A stretch of DNA of 64,000 nt, from the NCBI GenBank assembly GCA_034008185.1, contig CM067082.1, positions 123,443,988 through 123,507,987 on the forward strand, given 5' to 3'. Source of the DNA: Gorsachius magnificus. Taxonomy: Eukaryota; Chordata; Aves; Pelecaniformes; Ardeidae. The position numbers were made by a program, and so were the translations under genes. The notes beneath the pieces were generated by a model. It was not told the DNA's origin. It did not search any database and saw only the letters and a program-made list of their open reading frames with translations. This document shows, piece by piece, positions 55,701 through 63,131 of this stretch; the first letter of the stretch is position 1; each line of letters starts with the position of its first letter.

Positions 55701-58700
55701 TGAAGAGCACCTCCACCTCGTATTATATTAGTCTTTCTTAACAGCATAGACTTGCCTAAATGATCTCATTGTAAAACAGATTTGGATACCATGCCAGTAT
55801 GTGGAAGGGCACGCCCTCAGGTGATTCATTAAAATGTTTGAGAAGCTCAAATTATGGAACATTACCAAATTCTAAACAAGTTTTTTTGGAGAACATTACT
55901 TCTTGCACTGTCTCAACTTTCTGAATGCCAAGTATCATCTTTCCCACCCACAAACATTTTTCTCAGCAGCCTGTTGCCATGGTAATCCTAGCAACTGTAG
56001 GACAAGTCTCTTTAAAAAGACTTCTGAGAACAACTGTAACTGCCAACTTACCACCACCTCTTGTCAATGTAATTACAAGTTATAGAGACACCGTTATCCC
56101 CCAAACCTTACTTCAAACTGTGATTGCTGGCTTTATTTCTTGTAAGTACATATAGTTATATTCCTACACAAATAAATCACCAAAATATCTTTGTCCTGCT
56201 AGGTAAGCATATTTTTACGTTCCACATTTGTGTCCAGTGAGTTTTTAACAGAGATAAATAAACAGGGAATAGCTACAAAAGGTCTCAAGGACAAGCCTGT
56301 GGAAATTACACAGATGCCAAAACAAACAACATTGCATTGCCTATCACTGCAAAATCTGCTAAAGGCCTGATGTCCTGCAACCTTCGCTTTCAACTAAGCT
56401 TTCTGGTATCTTCTCCTCTGCTCACAAGCTGCTACCCCTTCCTTCTTTTTCAAAATCTTGCCTTAAGATACCTAAGAACAGCCTGCCTCTGGAAATCAAA
56501 TGAGGAATAACAAGCTATCCAACCAGCGACAACACTAATGAACAGTTTTCCACAGATTAATGTCCTAATCCCCACCACCACAGCATGCACACACACAGAG
56601 ACTCACATATACTTCCCTTCCATTGAGTACCAGTATTGCTTGATGCTGGAAAGACAGAAATTGAACTTTCTGGTTTAGATACTTGTTTCCCCTTTCATCT
56701 TCTCATATACCCACTTCTCAGCAACTAAGCTAACCAGATCACTCATACAAAGTTTTCTATGACATCCAACTGCCTTACTTTGGGGCAAACATACGGTTTC
56801 CAGTAAAATTCTGATTCCTTGTGCTGGCAGCTACTTGGTCAAAGCGCCCTCTTGGGATGCTGTACAGCGCGTGATCAGACCTGTTTACCCACAGTGGAAC
56901 TGAAACTTTTATCTTCCGATGTTGGTTTTGCATAACATCTACTTTTCTCTCTTCCACATCTTTAGTGTTTCCTGGAGATGTGCATTTTTCAGCAAACCCT
57001 GCCTTGGCCACCTCTTCTCCAATATCTATTTTTTCATATTCTGCCTGGGCAATAACGGTACCATCTTTGTGCTTGGCTTTGTGACGTATTTTTATTTCTT
57101 TTTCATAAACTAGGCTGCTCAAGAGCTTCTTCCCCTGTAAAATAAAAATACAATGAAGTTGTCTACTGGAAACTCTGAATACTTTTATCCGAAATCAGCC
57201 ATCTTCTAAGGAAAAGAGGACACGTTTAAGACCAAAACTCAAAGAGCTGCATGGGTAAAGCTTATGTTAACACATAACCCATTTGTTAACACATTAACAC
57301 ATTTAACACGTTAACACATTTATTCCAAAACAATGCTGTATCTGTACAACTGTATCTGATCTAATCACTGTCAATGCCAGACTGGACTTCAACACCAACA
57401 GCTCTCCTTCAGTGTTCAGCTTTGAAGAATTCAGTATCATTTGTAAGTGACAGAAGTCCAAAGTCCCATCAGCCCTCAACAGAAGTGGGAAACCAGGTTA
57501 TCCAAGTCTTTCAGAGGATACTAGACCAACCATTTAACAGTTTTATACAAAATGAAATGAAAAAAATATTTTAATTATTACACTGTTTAACAGCATTTCA
57601 GTAAGTGGTCCAGAAGTTGAAACAGAATGTAGCAACAGATGAATTGTTATGTGTAACTACCTTATGGAAATCTACCTTACTGAAACTACTCATTTAGAAA
57701 CTGGGAAATGCCAGAATTGGCAGCTATCAGTTTCATCAGTAATATCAAAGAAAAACAGCTTTGAAAGACTGGGGAATGTACTCAAGACCTTCACAAGACA
57801 TCTGGGAGAAAGTTATCTTTTGTTAACAGGGTTTTCTTTTTGCTCCACCACTTCTGAAAACAAGCCGGTTTTGCAGAAAATTAAGAATGGAAGGGGTGGG
57901 GGCAGGAAAGCTACACAGAGCAAGAAAACAAAGCTTTACCTGAAGCACAAGAGCTGTTGGGAAAAAAAAACAAAACAACCCAACACACCACCACCACACA
58001 AACAAAACCAAACCCCAGGGAACTGAGACCAGAGATTTTTACCTGTCTCAAGTAATCTCATTAAGCAATGTCAGTGGGACCACAGCAACTAGACCATACA
58101 CGAGGGGTCTCTGATCTCCTCAAAATGATAAGAGGGATATAAGGAAAGCAGGACAGCCACTTCCTGCCTCCTCCTCCAGCAACTGCTGCTGTAAAGCCAC
58201 CAGCAGGTGAGGCAAGGGCAGTGCCAGTGACAAGCCTTGAAAAAGTGTGCCATGAAGCCTGTAAGTTATGTCCCAGAAAAGGAGACTGCCACTACTAAAA
58301 CTCGACCAACAGTCACCAGTGCCACTCAGGAGGGCACAAAACTTTTACCAGCCCCGTTGGCATCAGCTCCTGAGCCTTTCACATTCATTGCTCGCCGAGA
58401 GGGTTGTCAGGCTCTGGAATGGGCTGCCCAGAGAGGTGGTGGAGTCCTCATCCCTGGAGGTATTTAGAAGAAGGATAGATGAGGTGCTTAGGGACATGGT
58501 TTAGTGGTGGGATGGCAGTGCTAGGTTAACGGTTGGACTCGATGATCTTAAAGGTCTTTTCCAACCGAGGTGATTCTATGATTCAGGGATGACAGGGTTC
58601 CTACTGCCACTGACATTCACCTGCTCTCTCCTGACCAAAAGTTTGCACGGTACCCAGGCATATGGCATTCAAGCAGCTCACAGACATAACTGAATTTATC

Positions 58701-61700
58701 GCAGGTTCTGTGACCAAGGGAGGTATTTTTTCCTCTGAAGGGAAAGAAACAGAGGTACTTTGTTTCCTCAGCGCCAGAAAGAACTCAGGTTAGTCAGAAA
58801 TAGACCTGAGGCTCTGAAGATGGCAAAAGCATACTCTCAAAATCACCTCCTAGCACAACCTGAACCATTTCTGACAAAACTGTTTTAGTTTCTAGGGTAT
58901 GTTCAGGGCAACAGATCAGGCAGCCTGTCCTAGCACGCCCTGCCTTCACAGTTAAACATCCAGCTCTTAGAAGACGACTCCTGGTGACACTGTGCTGATA
59001 CCCAGCAGCATCTGTTACAGATCCCATCATCCAAGTACTTCAAAAGCTGTTACTCACCTGGTCAAACATGTTTAGGTTCTGATCAGTTGGTATCTGCAGT
59101 CCCCAGAGTCTGTACTTCTTGGCAACACTCGGACATTGCAAGTTTGGTGGAATTTCAACTATGTCTGATCTATTCAGAACCTCAGAATTTCCATAGTCAA
59201 TGTACAATACCTGACACTGCAACAATAATAGAAAGTGTAAATCAGCAGAGGTTACACAAACCTCCTACAGAAATACGCACTGACAACTATTAGAATATAA
59301 GCATTTTAACACATGTGCATGTTGCAGCAACCAGAATCTTCCGTACTAAGCCTAGACACCCTTCAGAGGAAGGAAGCGAGTTCAAGAAATCTCTTACCTT
59401 GGCATCTGTCTAAAAGCTTAGCAACAAAACTTTAAGTAACAAAACAGATCTTTGCTAGCATTTTTTTTTTTTTTCTCTCTAAGGGCTACAATTAAGAAGC
59501 AAAAGTCTTTCAATGGACAGATATGCAAGCTAATGTTTCCATGCCAACCAGCCTGACTAGAAATTATCATTTTAAATGGGAACTATTAGCCTTCAGTATC
59601 AGTCGCCTAATGCTAACAACTCTTTCAGGTCATTTGCATCAGTGCTAACATGTCACACAAAGGCTGCCATTTTCACCACACATTTCTGAAATTAAATTAC
59701 ATTGCTTAACAACATCAACTACCACTCGTGAATCTCTTTATCAAAAGATGCGAACAGAACTTTACAAAGTATGTGATGTTTGGCCAGTTTTTTCACCAAC
59801 GTTTTTCAAAATTACAAAATCACAAAAACTTGTTGTGCCCCACATATATTCACAGTTTTTAAATGCATTCACACAGCAAGTTTCAAAAAGAGAAGGAGTT
59901 GCATTTATTCCTATCATCTGGCATGTAGGACTGATACACGATTAAAGGCTTTAAAAAAATGGTTCCTGCCTTTTCATTGTTGATCACTTGCTGTATCATA
60001 CATCTGTACCAACATCTATCTTCGGAAAAACAGCCACCATATATCTGGAAATTCAGAAAAAAAGATCAAGAATAGCATTCTGAAAAATATAAGCATACCT
60101 CAAAATAGTGTTTGTAATGCATTACAAATCTTTTTTTCAGACTCTCCTATAATTATCCCAGCAGGAATATGAAAACAAAGTGATGCATTTGATATCCTAT
60201 CTCTCGTAACAATATATTCTAATGCTCCAAAACATAATCACCTACTCCAAAAGCTCAAGAAAATTTTGCAACTAGAAAAACACCAGCATTTTACACAGCA
60301 GACTCCCATGGCTTTTCTGTTAATGAGTCGCTACTTTTTTGACACCGACAGCTTAGTAAGCCTGACAAAGGAACAGGCTCGTCACACCACAAACACTCTG
60401 GGTTTGCTGTTGGTGCATTTTCTTCCTTTTCAAGAGGAATGTAAAAGGTCATTTACCTGCACACACAAAGAGTTCAGACAGATCATTTTATTTAAACCTT
60501 ACTTTGCAATAAGCCATCAGTAGGTCACACACAAAACCAAAAGCCGCCATCGCTCTTTGTATGCTTGTCATAGAACTGCTATTAAATATGTCCTTGTTAT
60601 CTTCTTAAGAGTACTTTGTCCAGCGCATTTAACATTACAGGTTTTTGTAAGATCTTCCGCACTTCTTAGATGGAGCAAAGAATCACTTCTCTGAAAAACC
60701 ACTGCTCTCTTGTTAAAGATAACCCATAATGTATACTGGACAACAAAAAGAGAATTCAGCATTCTGTATGTTACCTTCTTGTAGTAACAAAAAACCAAAA
60801 CCCTACGGTTGCGTAATTCTGAAGTGCAGAACGATTTAAACTTGCTCACACAAAATCAGCATTTTCTTATGAAGATCTTAAGATCTCTTTTAAGAGAATA
60901 TAACCCACAGCATAATCAAAGATGAAGAAAATATCTAAGAAAATGGTTGCAGAAAATTAAGGTTTTTACATCCACGTGAAAAACAGACTCCACATATACA
61001 CAACCTACTTACTTTACTAAAATCAGGTTTGCCAAAAACTGCATTAGCCCGAGGACAAGCTTCTGCCAGCGCACAACTTAATTTCAAGAGGTCGTTACAT
61101 CTACTGACATTCTAAGAAGAGTGGGAAGAGGGTACAAGTTATTAACTGTCATTTTTAATAGATACCTGATGGCTTGTAACAGCCAGAAATTAAATCAAAA
61201 CAGTTGCACTGCTGTTGAGATGAGTAATACCCCACCTTAAGCTTTCAACCTTCACAATTTTAGTTGCATTTGTAAGCCTGCTCTCGTTTTCCTCCAAAAA
61301 TTAATGAAACAGATCAGGGGCAGGTAAAGCACCCCAGAGAAATAGTTTGCAACAAACGTTTTTAACACCGTAATTGCCAGCTTCTGTGAGCAGTATGCAG
61401 ATCTTTCTTACCAATCCTTCCTTACAAATTTCAGTATGTATTTGGTGCTTTTTTTTTTTCTCTCCTTAATACTAGGAGACAACAGTTCTGACATACCCCT
61501 TGTCCTCTTTACATGCAAGGACTTGGGTTTTGGTTTGGCTGAGCGAAGCAGAGTCTTTCCAGTTACAACTTGGTATCTGAACCGCTGTAAAACTGTGTCA
61601 ATTCCAGTAATGTGGCATTTATTAGACAACATTCTACTGGTAATTCAAAGGATCCAGAGCTCAGAGCAGGAAGAAAACACTAGTGCAACTAAACATTTTG

Positions 61701-62727
61701 TTAGCATTAGAAGTACACTCCTAACTTTTGTACTTTACAATATCAAAAACACTTGTAACCGAGTCTCAGAATGCCAGGGAAAGAACCTACAGGACAATTA
61801 TCTATGACTATTACATCTAAAAATCCCTTTATTAGAAGAAGGTATTCCATAAACAAAATTAGTAAAGTTTGGTCCCCCTCCCTAAATTCCTATTAAGGAC
61901 ATGACAAGCAGCATTACCTCCTCCAACTGTCTCAAAGCTACACAGGTGTTGATTAATACGCACACATCAATTAGCCAGCAGACCAAAGAGAAAAGGAAAG
62001 CTTTGGTACTCTTCCTGGGTTTTCCCCTCTCCCCGCCACACCCCCCACATTAAGAAAAGTTTTTTGGGTTTTTTCCCCCCGTCCAACATCCTCCTGCCCA
62101 TCTACACAAAACTTGAAAGGACCTAGCGTCTTTGAACCATCTTCATGTCAAGCTTCATTGAAACTGTCCCACACGTTCAGCTGTTAGAGGGGAGGGGATC
62201 CACCCCCAGCAGGGCTCCAACTGCCTCCTACAGCATTCTTCAGACAACAGCAAATATTTTACCCCTCCGTTTATTTCATTTTTTTTGCATAGGGTCTCCC
62301 AAATATTCAAGAAAACCCAGCTACAATTCAAATGGATGAACAATTTTTTTTCGACATTTCAGAAAATAGTAACTGATTTCAGTTTAAAAGGGCACAATAA
62401 TACTTGCAATTCTGAAATCGTAAGTAACTTTTTTTTCCCCCAACGTCAAATACTATAATTTATTCTAGCTTCTACAGAAACTTGCGGGGGGGGGGTGGGG
62501 GGGAGGGAATAAGATTAAACACCTCAGTTAAAATCAAATAGTTCTCTGAATTCACCTGTGCCCAAAACGTTACAGCATCTTCAACATGGCAGCCCACAAC
62601 ATCTTCAACTTGAGGGAAAAGAAAAAAAAAAAAGAAAATTAAATTACTCTCAACTGTAAGATCATGTGTTTGCTTGCTTTAAAAACCACCTTACGTTACC
62701 TTCATCATACTCTGTGTCTCCATCCAT
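25534..62727 (-). CDS. STK31: STK31 (TDRD8), Tudor and kinase-like domain protein, complete coding region in 23 exons
   Basis: Joined minus-strand exons, in coding order: 62727-62700, 62608-62556, 61111-61013, 60044-59970, 59216-59058, 57134-56779, 54881-54713, 53364-53249, 52478-52319, 47303-47181, 42438-42259, 39780-39664, 38619-38500, 38005-37874, 36852-36751, 35816-35736, 35392-35267, 34558-34433, 34172-34086, 33253-33104, 31359-31234, 29975-29907, 25755-25534. They total 2,976 nt, which is 991 residues plus TAG, with no frame break. Identity rests on collinear similarity to human STK31 along the whole length. Predicted parts: extended Tudor domain about 30-240, with [10 protein letters not shown] and YIDYGN motifs; coiled coil about 270-350; helical region 350-660; kinase-like domain about 665-960. 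Catalytic-loop Asp and DFG Gly are replaced, so it is probably a pseudokinase. Family knowledge: testis and germ-cell expression, Tudor binding of methyl-arginine PIWI tails. The start ATG at 62,727 sits in a strong Kozak context (GCTGCCATGG). All exon edges have AG acceptors; donors are GT except two GC. Confidence 0.95.
25756..29906 (-). other. STK31: STK31 last coding intron C22-C23
   Basis: 4,151 bp, GTATGT donor and TTTGTAG acceptor. No mobile element. The stretch 27,400-28,150 is AT-rich, CpG-poor and complex, with repeated ATTAATT cores, and could hold a conserved non-coding element. Confidence 0.65.
29907..29975 (-). CDS. STK31: STK31 coding exon C22
   Basis: Residues 896-918, 23 codons. 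[20 protein letters not shown] aligns with human LSVQNQEFEINKDGIPKVDQ. Acceptor TTTACAG; donor ATG followed by GTATGT. Part of the kinase C-lobe. Confidence 0.93.
30106..30152. repeat. T/G-rich tract with long T run
   Basis: TTTTGTTTTGTTTGGTTTGG followed by a long T run on the plus strand, in the intron between C21 and C22. Here the A/C-rich strand is the gene strand, opposite to the other tracts. Confidence 0.65.
31234..31359 (-). CDS. STK31: STK31 coding exon C21, activation segment and F-helix
   Basis: Residues 854-895. [20 protein letters not shown] carries SPE (871-873) where active kinases have [15 protein letters not shown] holds the conserved F-helix Asp885 and Gly890. Close to human throughout. 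Acceptor CCGTAG; donor TGG followed by GTATGT. Confidence 0.97.
33104..33253 (-). CDS. STK31: STK31 coding exon C20, catalytic loop and DFG region
   Basis: Residues 804-853. [20 protein letters not shown] is the E-helix; HGSLHGNN (826-833) replaces HRDLKPEN, so the catalytic Asp is Ser828 and the Lys is His830 while Asn is kept; GDFDFTK puts DFD (846-848) in place of DFG. Human STK31 has the same degenerate pattern, so this is a family trait and suggests a pseudokinase. Acceptor CATTAG; donor GAG followed by GTAAAA. Confidence 0.97.
34086..34172 (-). CDS. STK31: STK31 coding exon C19, kinase hinge
   Basis: Residues 775-803. [29 protein letters not shown] (29 codons), matching human [29 protein letters not shown] fits strand 5 and the hinge. 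The acceptor (GTTGAAG) lies close downstream of a run of more than 20 T on the sense strand. Donor GAA followed by GTAAGT. Confidence 0.95.
34184..34206. repeat. A homopolymer (T run on gene strand) just upstream of exon C19
   Basis: About 23 consecutive A on the plus strand. On the transcript this is a poly-U run ending some 12 nt before the C19 exon, so it forms the polypyrimidine tract of that acceptor. Confidence 0.85.
34433..34558 (-). CDS. STK31: STK31 coding exon C18, kinase N-lobe
   Basis: Residues 733-774. [20 protein letters not shown] then [20 protein letters not shown] ending CK, matching human closely. EAKVIER holds a glutamate in a helix that could be the C-helix. The donor appears to be GC (AAG followed by GCAAGA), a near-consensus GC-type site. 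Confidence 0.95.
35267..35392 (-). CDS. STK31: STK31 coding exon C17, kinase N-lobe
   Basis: Residues 691-732. [33 protein letters not shown] and QGQKVLLK, nearly identical to human. No standard glycine-rich loop is visible. Lys732 in VLLK might take the place of the strand-3 lysine, but this is only a pattern guess. Acceptor GCTTCAG; donor AAG followed by GTAATG. Confidence 0.97.
35736..35816 (-). CDS. STK31: STK31 coding exon C16, start of kinase-like domain
   Basis: Residues 664-690. [20 protein letters not shown] and GILNYM, matching human [15 protein letters not shown] and GLLKYM. Acceptor ATTTAG; donor ATG followed by GTAAGC. In human this leads into the N-lobe of the kinase-like domain. 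Confidence 0.93.
35981..36040. repeat. A/C-rich low-complexity tract
   Basis: AACAAAAAAACCCACCC, then CACACAATAGCCACCACGCC, in the intron between C15 and C16. Same strand bias as the other tracts. Confidence 0.6.
36751..36852 (-). CDS. STK31: STK31 coding exon C15
   Basis: Residues 630-663. [20 protein letters not shown] and [12 protein letters not shown], matching human IEKIKEEITQLR and VFQEIYHEREEY. Last exon before the kinase-like domain. Acceptor ATGCAG; donor TAT followed by GTAAGT. Confidence 0.92.
37874..38005 (-). CDS. STK31: STK31 coding exon C14
   Basis: Residues 586-629. [20 protein letters not shown], then [20 protein letters not shown], matching human [19 protein letters not shown]. 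Helical and basic. Acceptor CTTCTAG; donor GAA followed by GTATGA. Confidence 0.93.
38500..38619 (-). CDS. STK31: STK31 coding exon C13
   Basis: Residues 546-585. [20 protein letters not shown], then [11 protein letters not shown], matching human DADKEIISNTYSQVLQK and VQAKYKDSIE. Acceptor AAACCAG; donor GAG followed by GTGAGT. Confidence 0.93.
39664..39780 (-). CDS. STK31: STK31 coding exon C12
   Basis: Residues 507-545. CFDLMSEAS, then [20 protein letters not shown], matching human VFDLSVEGS and NIDEILEKTESSVCKELE. Acceptor TTTGAAG after a T-rich tract; donor AAT followed by GTAAGT. Confidence 0.93.
42259..42438 (-). CDS. STK31: STK31 coding exon C11
   Basis: Residues 447-506 (60 codons, phase 0). 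[39 protein letters not shown] and DVLK match human SVSLEAVYGQ, FYDWKCDKREEF, RSETDASLHRLVAWF and RTLK. Acceptor GCACAG; donor AAG followed by GTAAGG. Confidence 0.94.
44068..44164. repeat. A/C-rich low-complexity tract (G/T-rich on gene strand)
   Basis: Nearly pure A and C on the plus strand with CCAAACCAAAC and CAACCAACCACCACC motifs, in the intron between C10 and C11. It reads G/T-rich in the STK31 transcript. Similar smaller tracts occur at 35,981-36,040, 46,001-46,060, 50,927-50,971 and 57,962-58,017. Confidence 0.75.
45072..45811 (+). mobile_element. CR1 LINE inside STK31 intron C10-C11, antisense to the gene
   Basis: Begins at GGGGCAATCCCAAGCACAAA and reads [40 protein letters not shown] and [20 protein letters not shown] before a frame break; a further ORF2 C-terminal piece ([19 protein letters not shown]) follows. 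Ends GTCCCTTCCAACCAAAACCA then TTCTATGATTCTAG. About 740 bp, the longest CR1 here. Confidence 0.95.
46001..46060. repeat. A/C-rich low-complexity tract
   Basis: ACACACACCAAAAAAAACCC and CCACACAACC motifs in the C10-C11 intron, about 190 bp beyond the CR1 copy. G/T-rich on the transcript. Confidence 0.6.
47181..47303 (-). CDS. STK31: STK31 coding exon C10
   Basis: Residues 406-446: [15 protein letters not shown], then [21 protein letters not shown], matching human RNEMQQKLYMSVEDFILEVD with KRLKTLQ. Introns on both sides are the two longest in the gene (5.0 and 4.7 kb). Acceptor GCCTAG; donor CAG followed by GTAAGG. Confidence 0.93.
50459..50482. repeat. T homopolymer
   Basis: A run of more than 20 T on the plus strand in the C9-C10 intron. 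Other runs of about 18 to 23 lie at 4,741, 13,503, 39,789 and 52,742. All look like ordinary mononucleotide repeats. Confidence 0.8.
50927..50971. repeat. A/C-rich low-complexity tract
   Basis: CAAAAAAAACCCC, CCAACAAAAAACACC and a C-rich end, in the 5-kb intron between C9 and C10. Same composition and orientation as the 44.1-kb tract. Confidence 0.65.
52319..52478 (-). CDS. STK31: STK31 coding exon C9
   Basis: Residues 353-405. Contains [20 protein letters not shown] and [15 protein letters not shown], matching human RFGKDLSDAIQVLDEGCFTT and IWAEYSLAQENIKTC. Function of this helical section is not known to me. Acceptor ACTTAG; donor GTG followed by GTAGGT. Confidence 0.92.
53249..53364 (-). 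CDS. STK31: STK31 coding exon C8
   Basis: Residues 314-352 with a split last codon. Reads [20 protein letters not shown], then [15 protein letters not shown], aligning with the human LRTYID-RMKNLAAKMEILKEMR segment. It continues the coiled coil. Acceptor AATTCAG, donor AG followed by GTATGT. Confidence 0.92.
54713..54881 (-). CDS. STK31: STK31 coding exon C7, coiled coil
   Basis: Residues 257-313. A proline-rich start ([11 protein letters not shown]) is followed by a heptad-like coiled coil: [15 protein letters not shown] and [15 protein letters not shown], which match human DQKLIEENEKL and ALELKVEQIAQELQ. Frame continuity with C6 fixes the acceptor at AAAAG before 54,881. Confidence 0.92.
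55557..55584. repeat. A homopolymer, about 28 bases
   Basis: Longest A run in the window, in the intron between C6 and C7. No target-site duplication or recognisable retrocopy was seen next to it, so a mononucleotide microsatellite is the simplest reading. Confidence 0.8.
56779..57134 (-). CDS. STK31: STK31 coding exon C6, second half of the extended Tudor (SNase-like) domain
   Basis: Largest exon, 356 nt, residues 139-256 plus two bases. Contains [20 protein letters not shown] and [15 protein letters not shown], the staphylococcal-nuclease-like part of the extended Tudor module, followed by a fast-evolving hydrophilic linker ([19 protein letters not shown]) still alignable to human. Acceptor TTTACAG; donor AAA followed by GTAAGG. 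Confidence 0.95.
57266..57322. repeat. Short degenerate tandem repeat of TTAACAC units
   Basis: About five to six imperfect copies of a 7-10 base TTAACACAT unit in 57 bp, just upstream of exon C6 in the intron. Likely a simple tandem expansion without known role. Confidence 0.7.
57962..58017. repeat. A/C-rich low-complexity tract
   Basis: A run of A, then CAAAACAACCCAACACACC and ACCACCACAC motifs in the intron between C5 and C6. G/T-rich in the sense direction of STK31. No mobile-element boundary seen. Confidence 0.7.
58391..58585 (+). mobile_element. CR1 LINE, very short 3' end, in STK31 intron C5-C6
   Basis: About 195 bp of CR1 3' end: GAGAGGGTTGTCAGGCTCTG through GATGATCTTAAAGGTCTTTT and CCAACCGAGGTGATTCTATG. 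Encodes the ORF2 tail [11 protein letters not shown] with its stop. Antisense to STK31. Same subfamily as the copy at 2.9-3.6 kb, judged from the shared tail sequence. Confidence 0.93.
59058..59216 (-). CDS. STK31: STK31 coding exon C5, Tudor core strands 3-5
   Basis: Residues 86-138. Contains YIDYGN (90-95), the hallmark of Tudor domains that bind symmetrically dimethylated arginine, then [13 protein letters not shown] and [13 protein letters not shown], near identical to human. Acceptor TTGTTGCAG; donor CAG followed by GTGAGT. Confidence 0.97.
59970..60044 (-). CDS. STK31: STK31 coding exon C4, Tudor core strands 1-2
   Basis: Residues 61-85, starting [15 protein letters not shown], the Tudor motif that in this family reads FSEDxxWYR. 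It carries aromatic residues expected to help form the methyl-arginine cage. It ends NNEK and continues directly into the C of exon C5, as in human. The donor appears to be GC (AAG followed by GCAGGA); no GT donor fits nearby without adding residues. Confidence 0.9.
61013..61111 (-). CDS. STK31: STK31 coding exon C3
   Basis: Residues 28-60 (33 codons, phase 0 both sides). Contains [15 protein letters not shown], matching the human IMKIGCSLSEVCPQA segment, the helical linker before the Tudor core. Acceptor TTCTTAG, donor AAA followed by GTAAGT. Confidence 0.92.
62486..62507 (+). repeat. G-tract (G10-T-G7-A-G3), possible G-quadruplex
   Basis: Three long G runs on the plus strand in the intron after exon C2, about 50 nt past its donor. 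On the transcript this is a C-rich tract; the G-rich strand is the template strand. Quadruplex formation is a prediction from the pattern. Confidence 0.6.
62556..62608 (-). CDS. STK31: STK31 coding exon C2
   Basis: Residues 10-27, [18 protein letters not shown], almost identical to human STK31. It is the start of the extended Tudor fold. The intron before it is only 91 bp, with a T/C-rich acceptor tract (TTTTCCCTCAAG). Donor CAG followed by GTGAAT. Confidence 0.95.
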
Positions 62728-62738
62728 GGCAGCAGATC
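62700..62738 (-). CDS. STK31: STK31 coding exon C1 (start codon)
   Basis: Acceptor TTTCAG before 62,738; 11 nt of leader, then ATG at 62,727-62,725 in GCTGCCATGG. Encodes MDGDTEYDE plus one base (phase 1). The human protein has MDEDTHYDK at the matching place, which supports this start. Donor is G followed by GTAACG. Confidence 0.9.
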
Positions 62739-63018
62739 CTGAAACATTACAAGACATCTATATTCAAAAGAGCAATTTCAGCCTTCCCTCAGCGGCCCGG
62801 GGAGGTAGGGGCACTCGCCCCGCAGGCCCCCGCCGCCTGTCCCTACCCTCCACACTTCAGGGGCTCCCTGCTTAGTGGGCTCCTGCTCTCCCACCGCCTC
62901 ACCCCCACGTTTCTCCTCAGCCCTCCTCCCTGCCTCGCAAGCGAGAGGCACCCACTTCTTTAGCGAAAAACGCGCTTTTTTAGGCGAGGAAGGCGCGGAA
63001 GGCCCGCACGGCCGCCAC

Positions 63019-63026
63019 TTCCCGCC
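63019..63026 (+). promoter_or_regulatory. E2F-like motif
   Basis: TTCCCGCC matches the E2F core. E2F6 and partners silence germline genes such as Tudor-family genes in somatic cells, so the site is of interest in an STK31 promoter. It lies just inside the proposed first intron. A single 8-base match in GC-rich DNA is weak evidence. Confidence 0.25.
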
Positions 63027-63131
63027 AGCAGAGCCGGGCTCCCTCCTCACCAGGCAGCCCCGCACCCCCGGAAACCCCGGGAGCGACGCCGGCTGCCGGC
63101 CTCCCCCCGGCGGAGCGGCCCCGGCGCTAAC

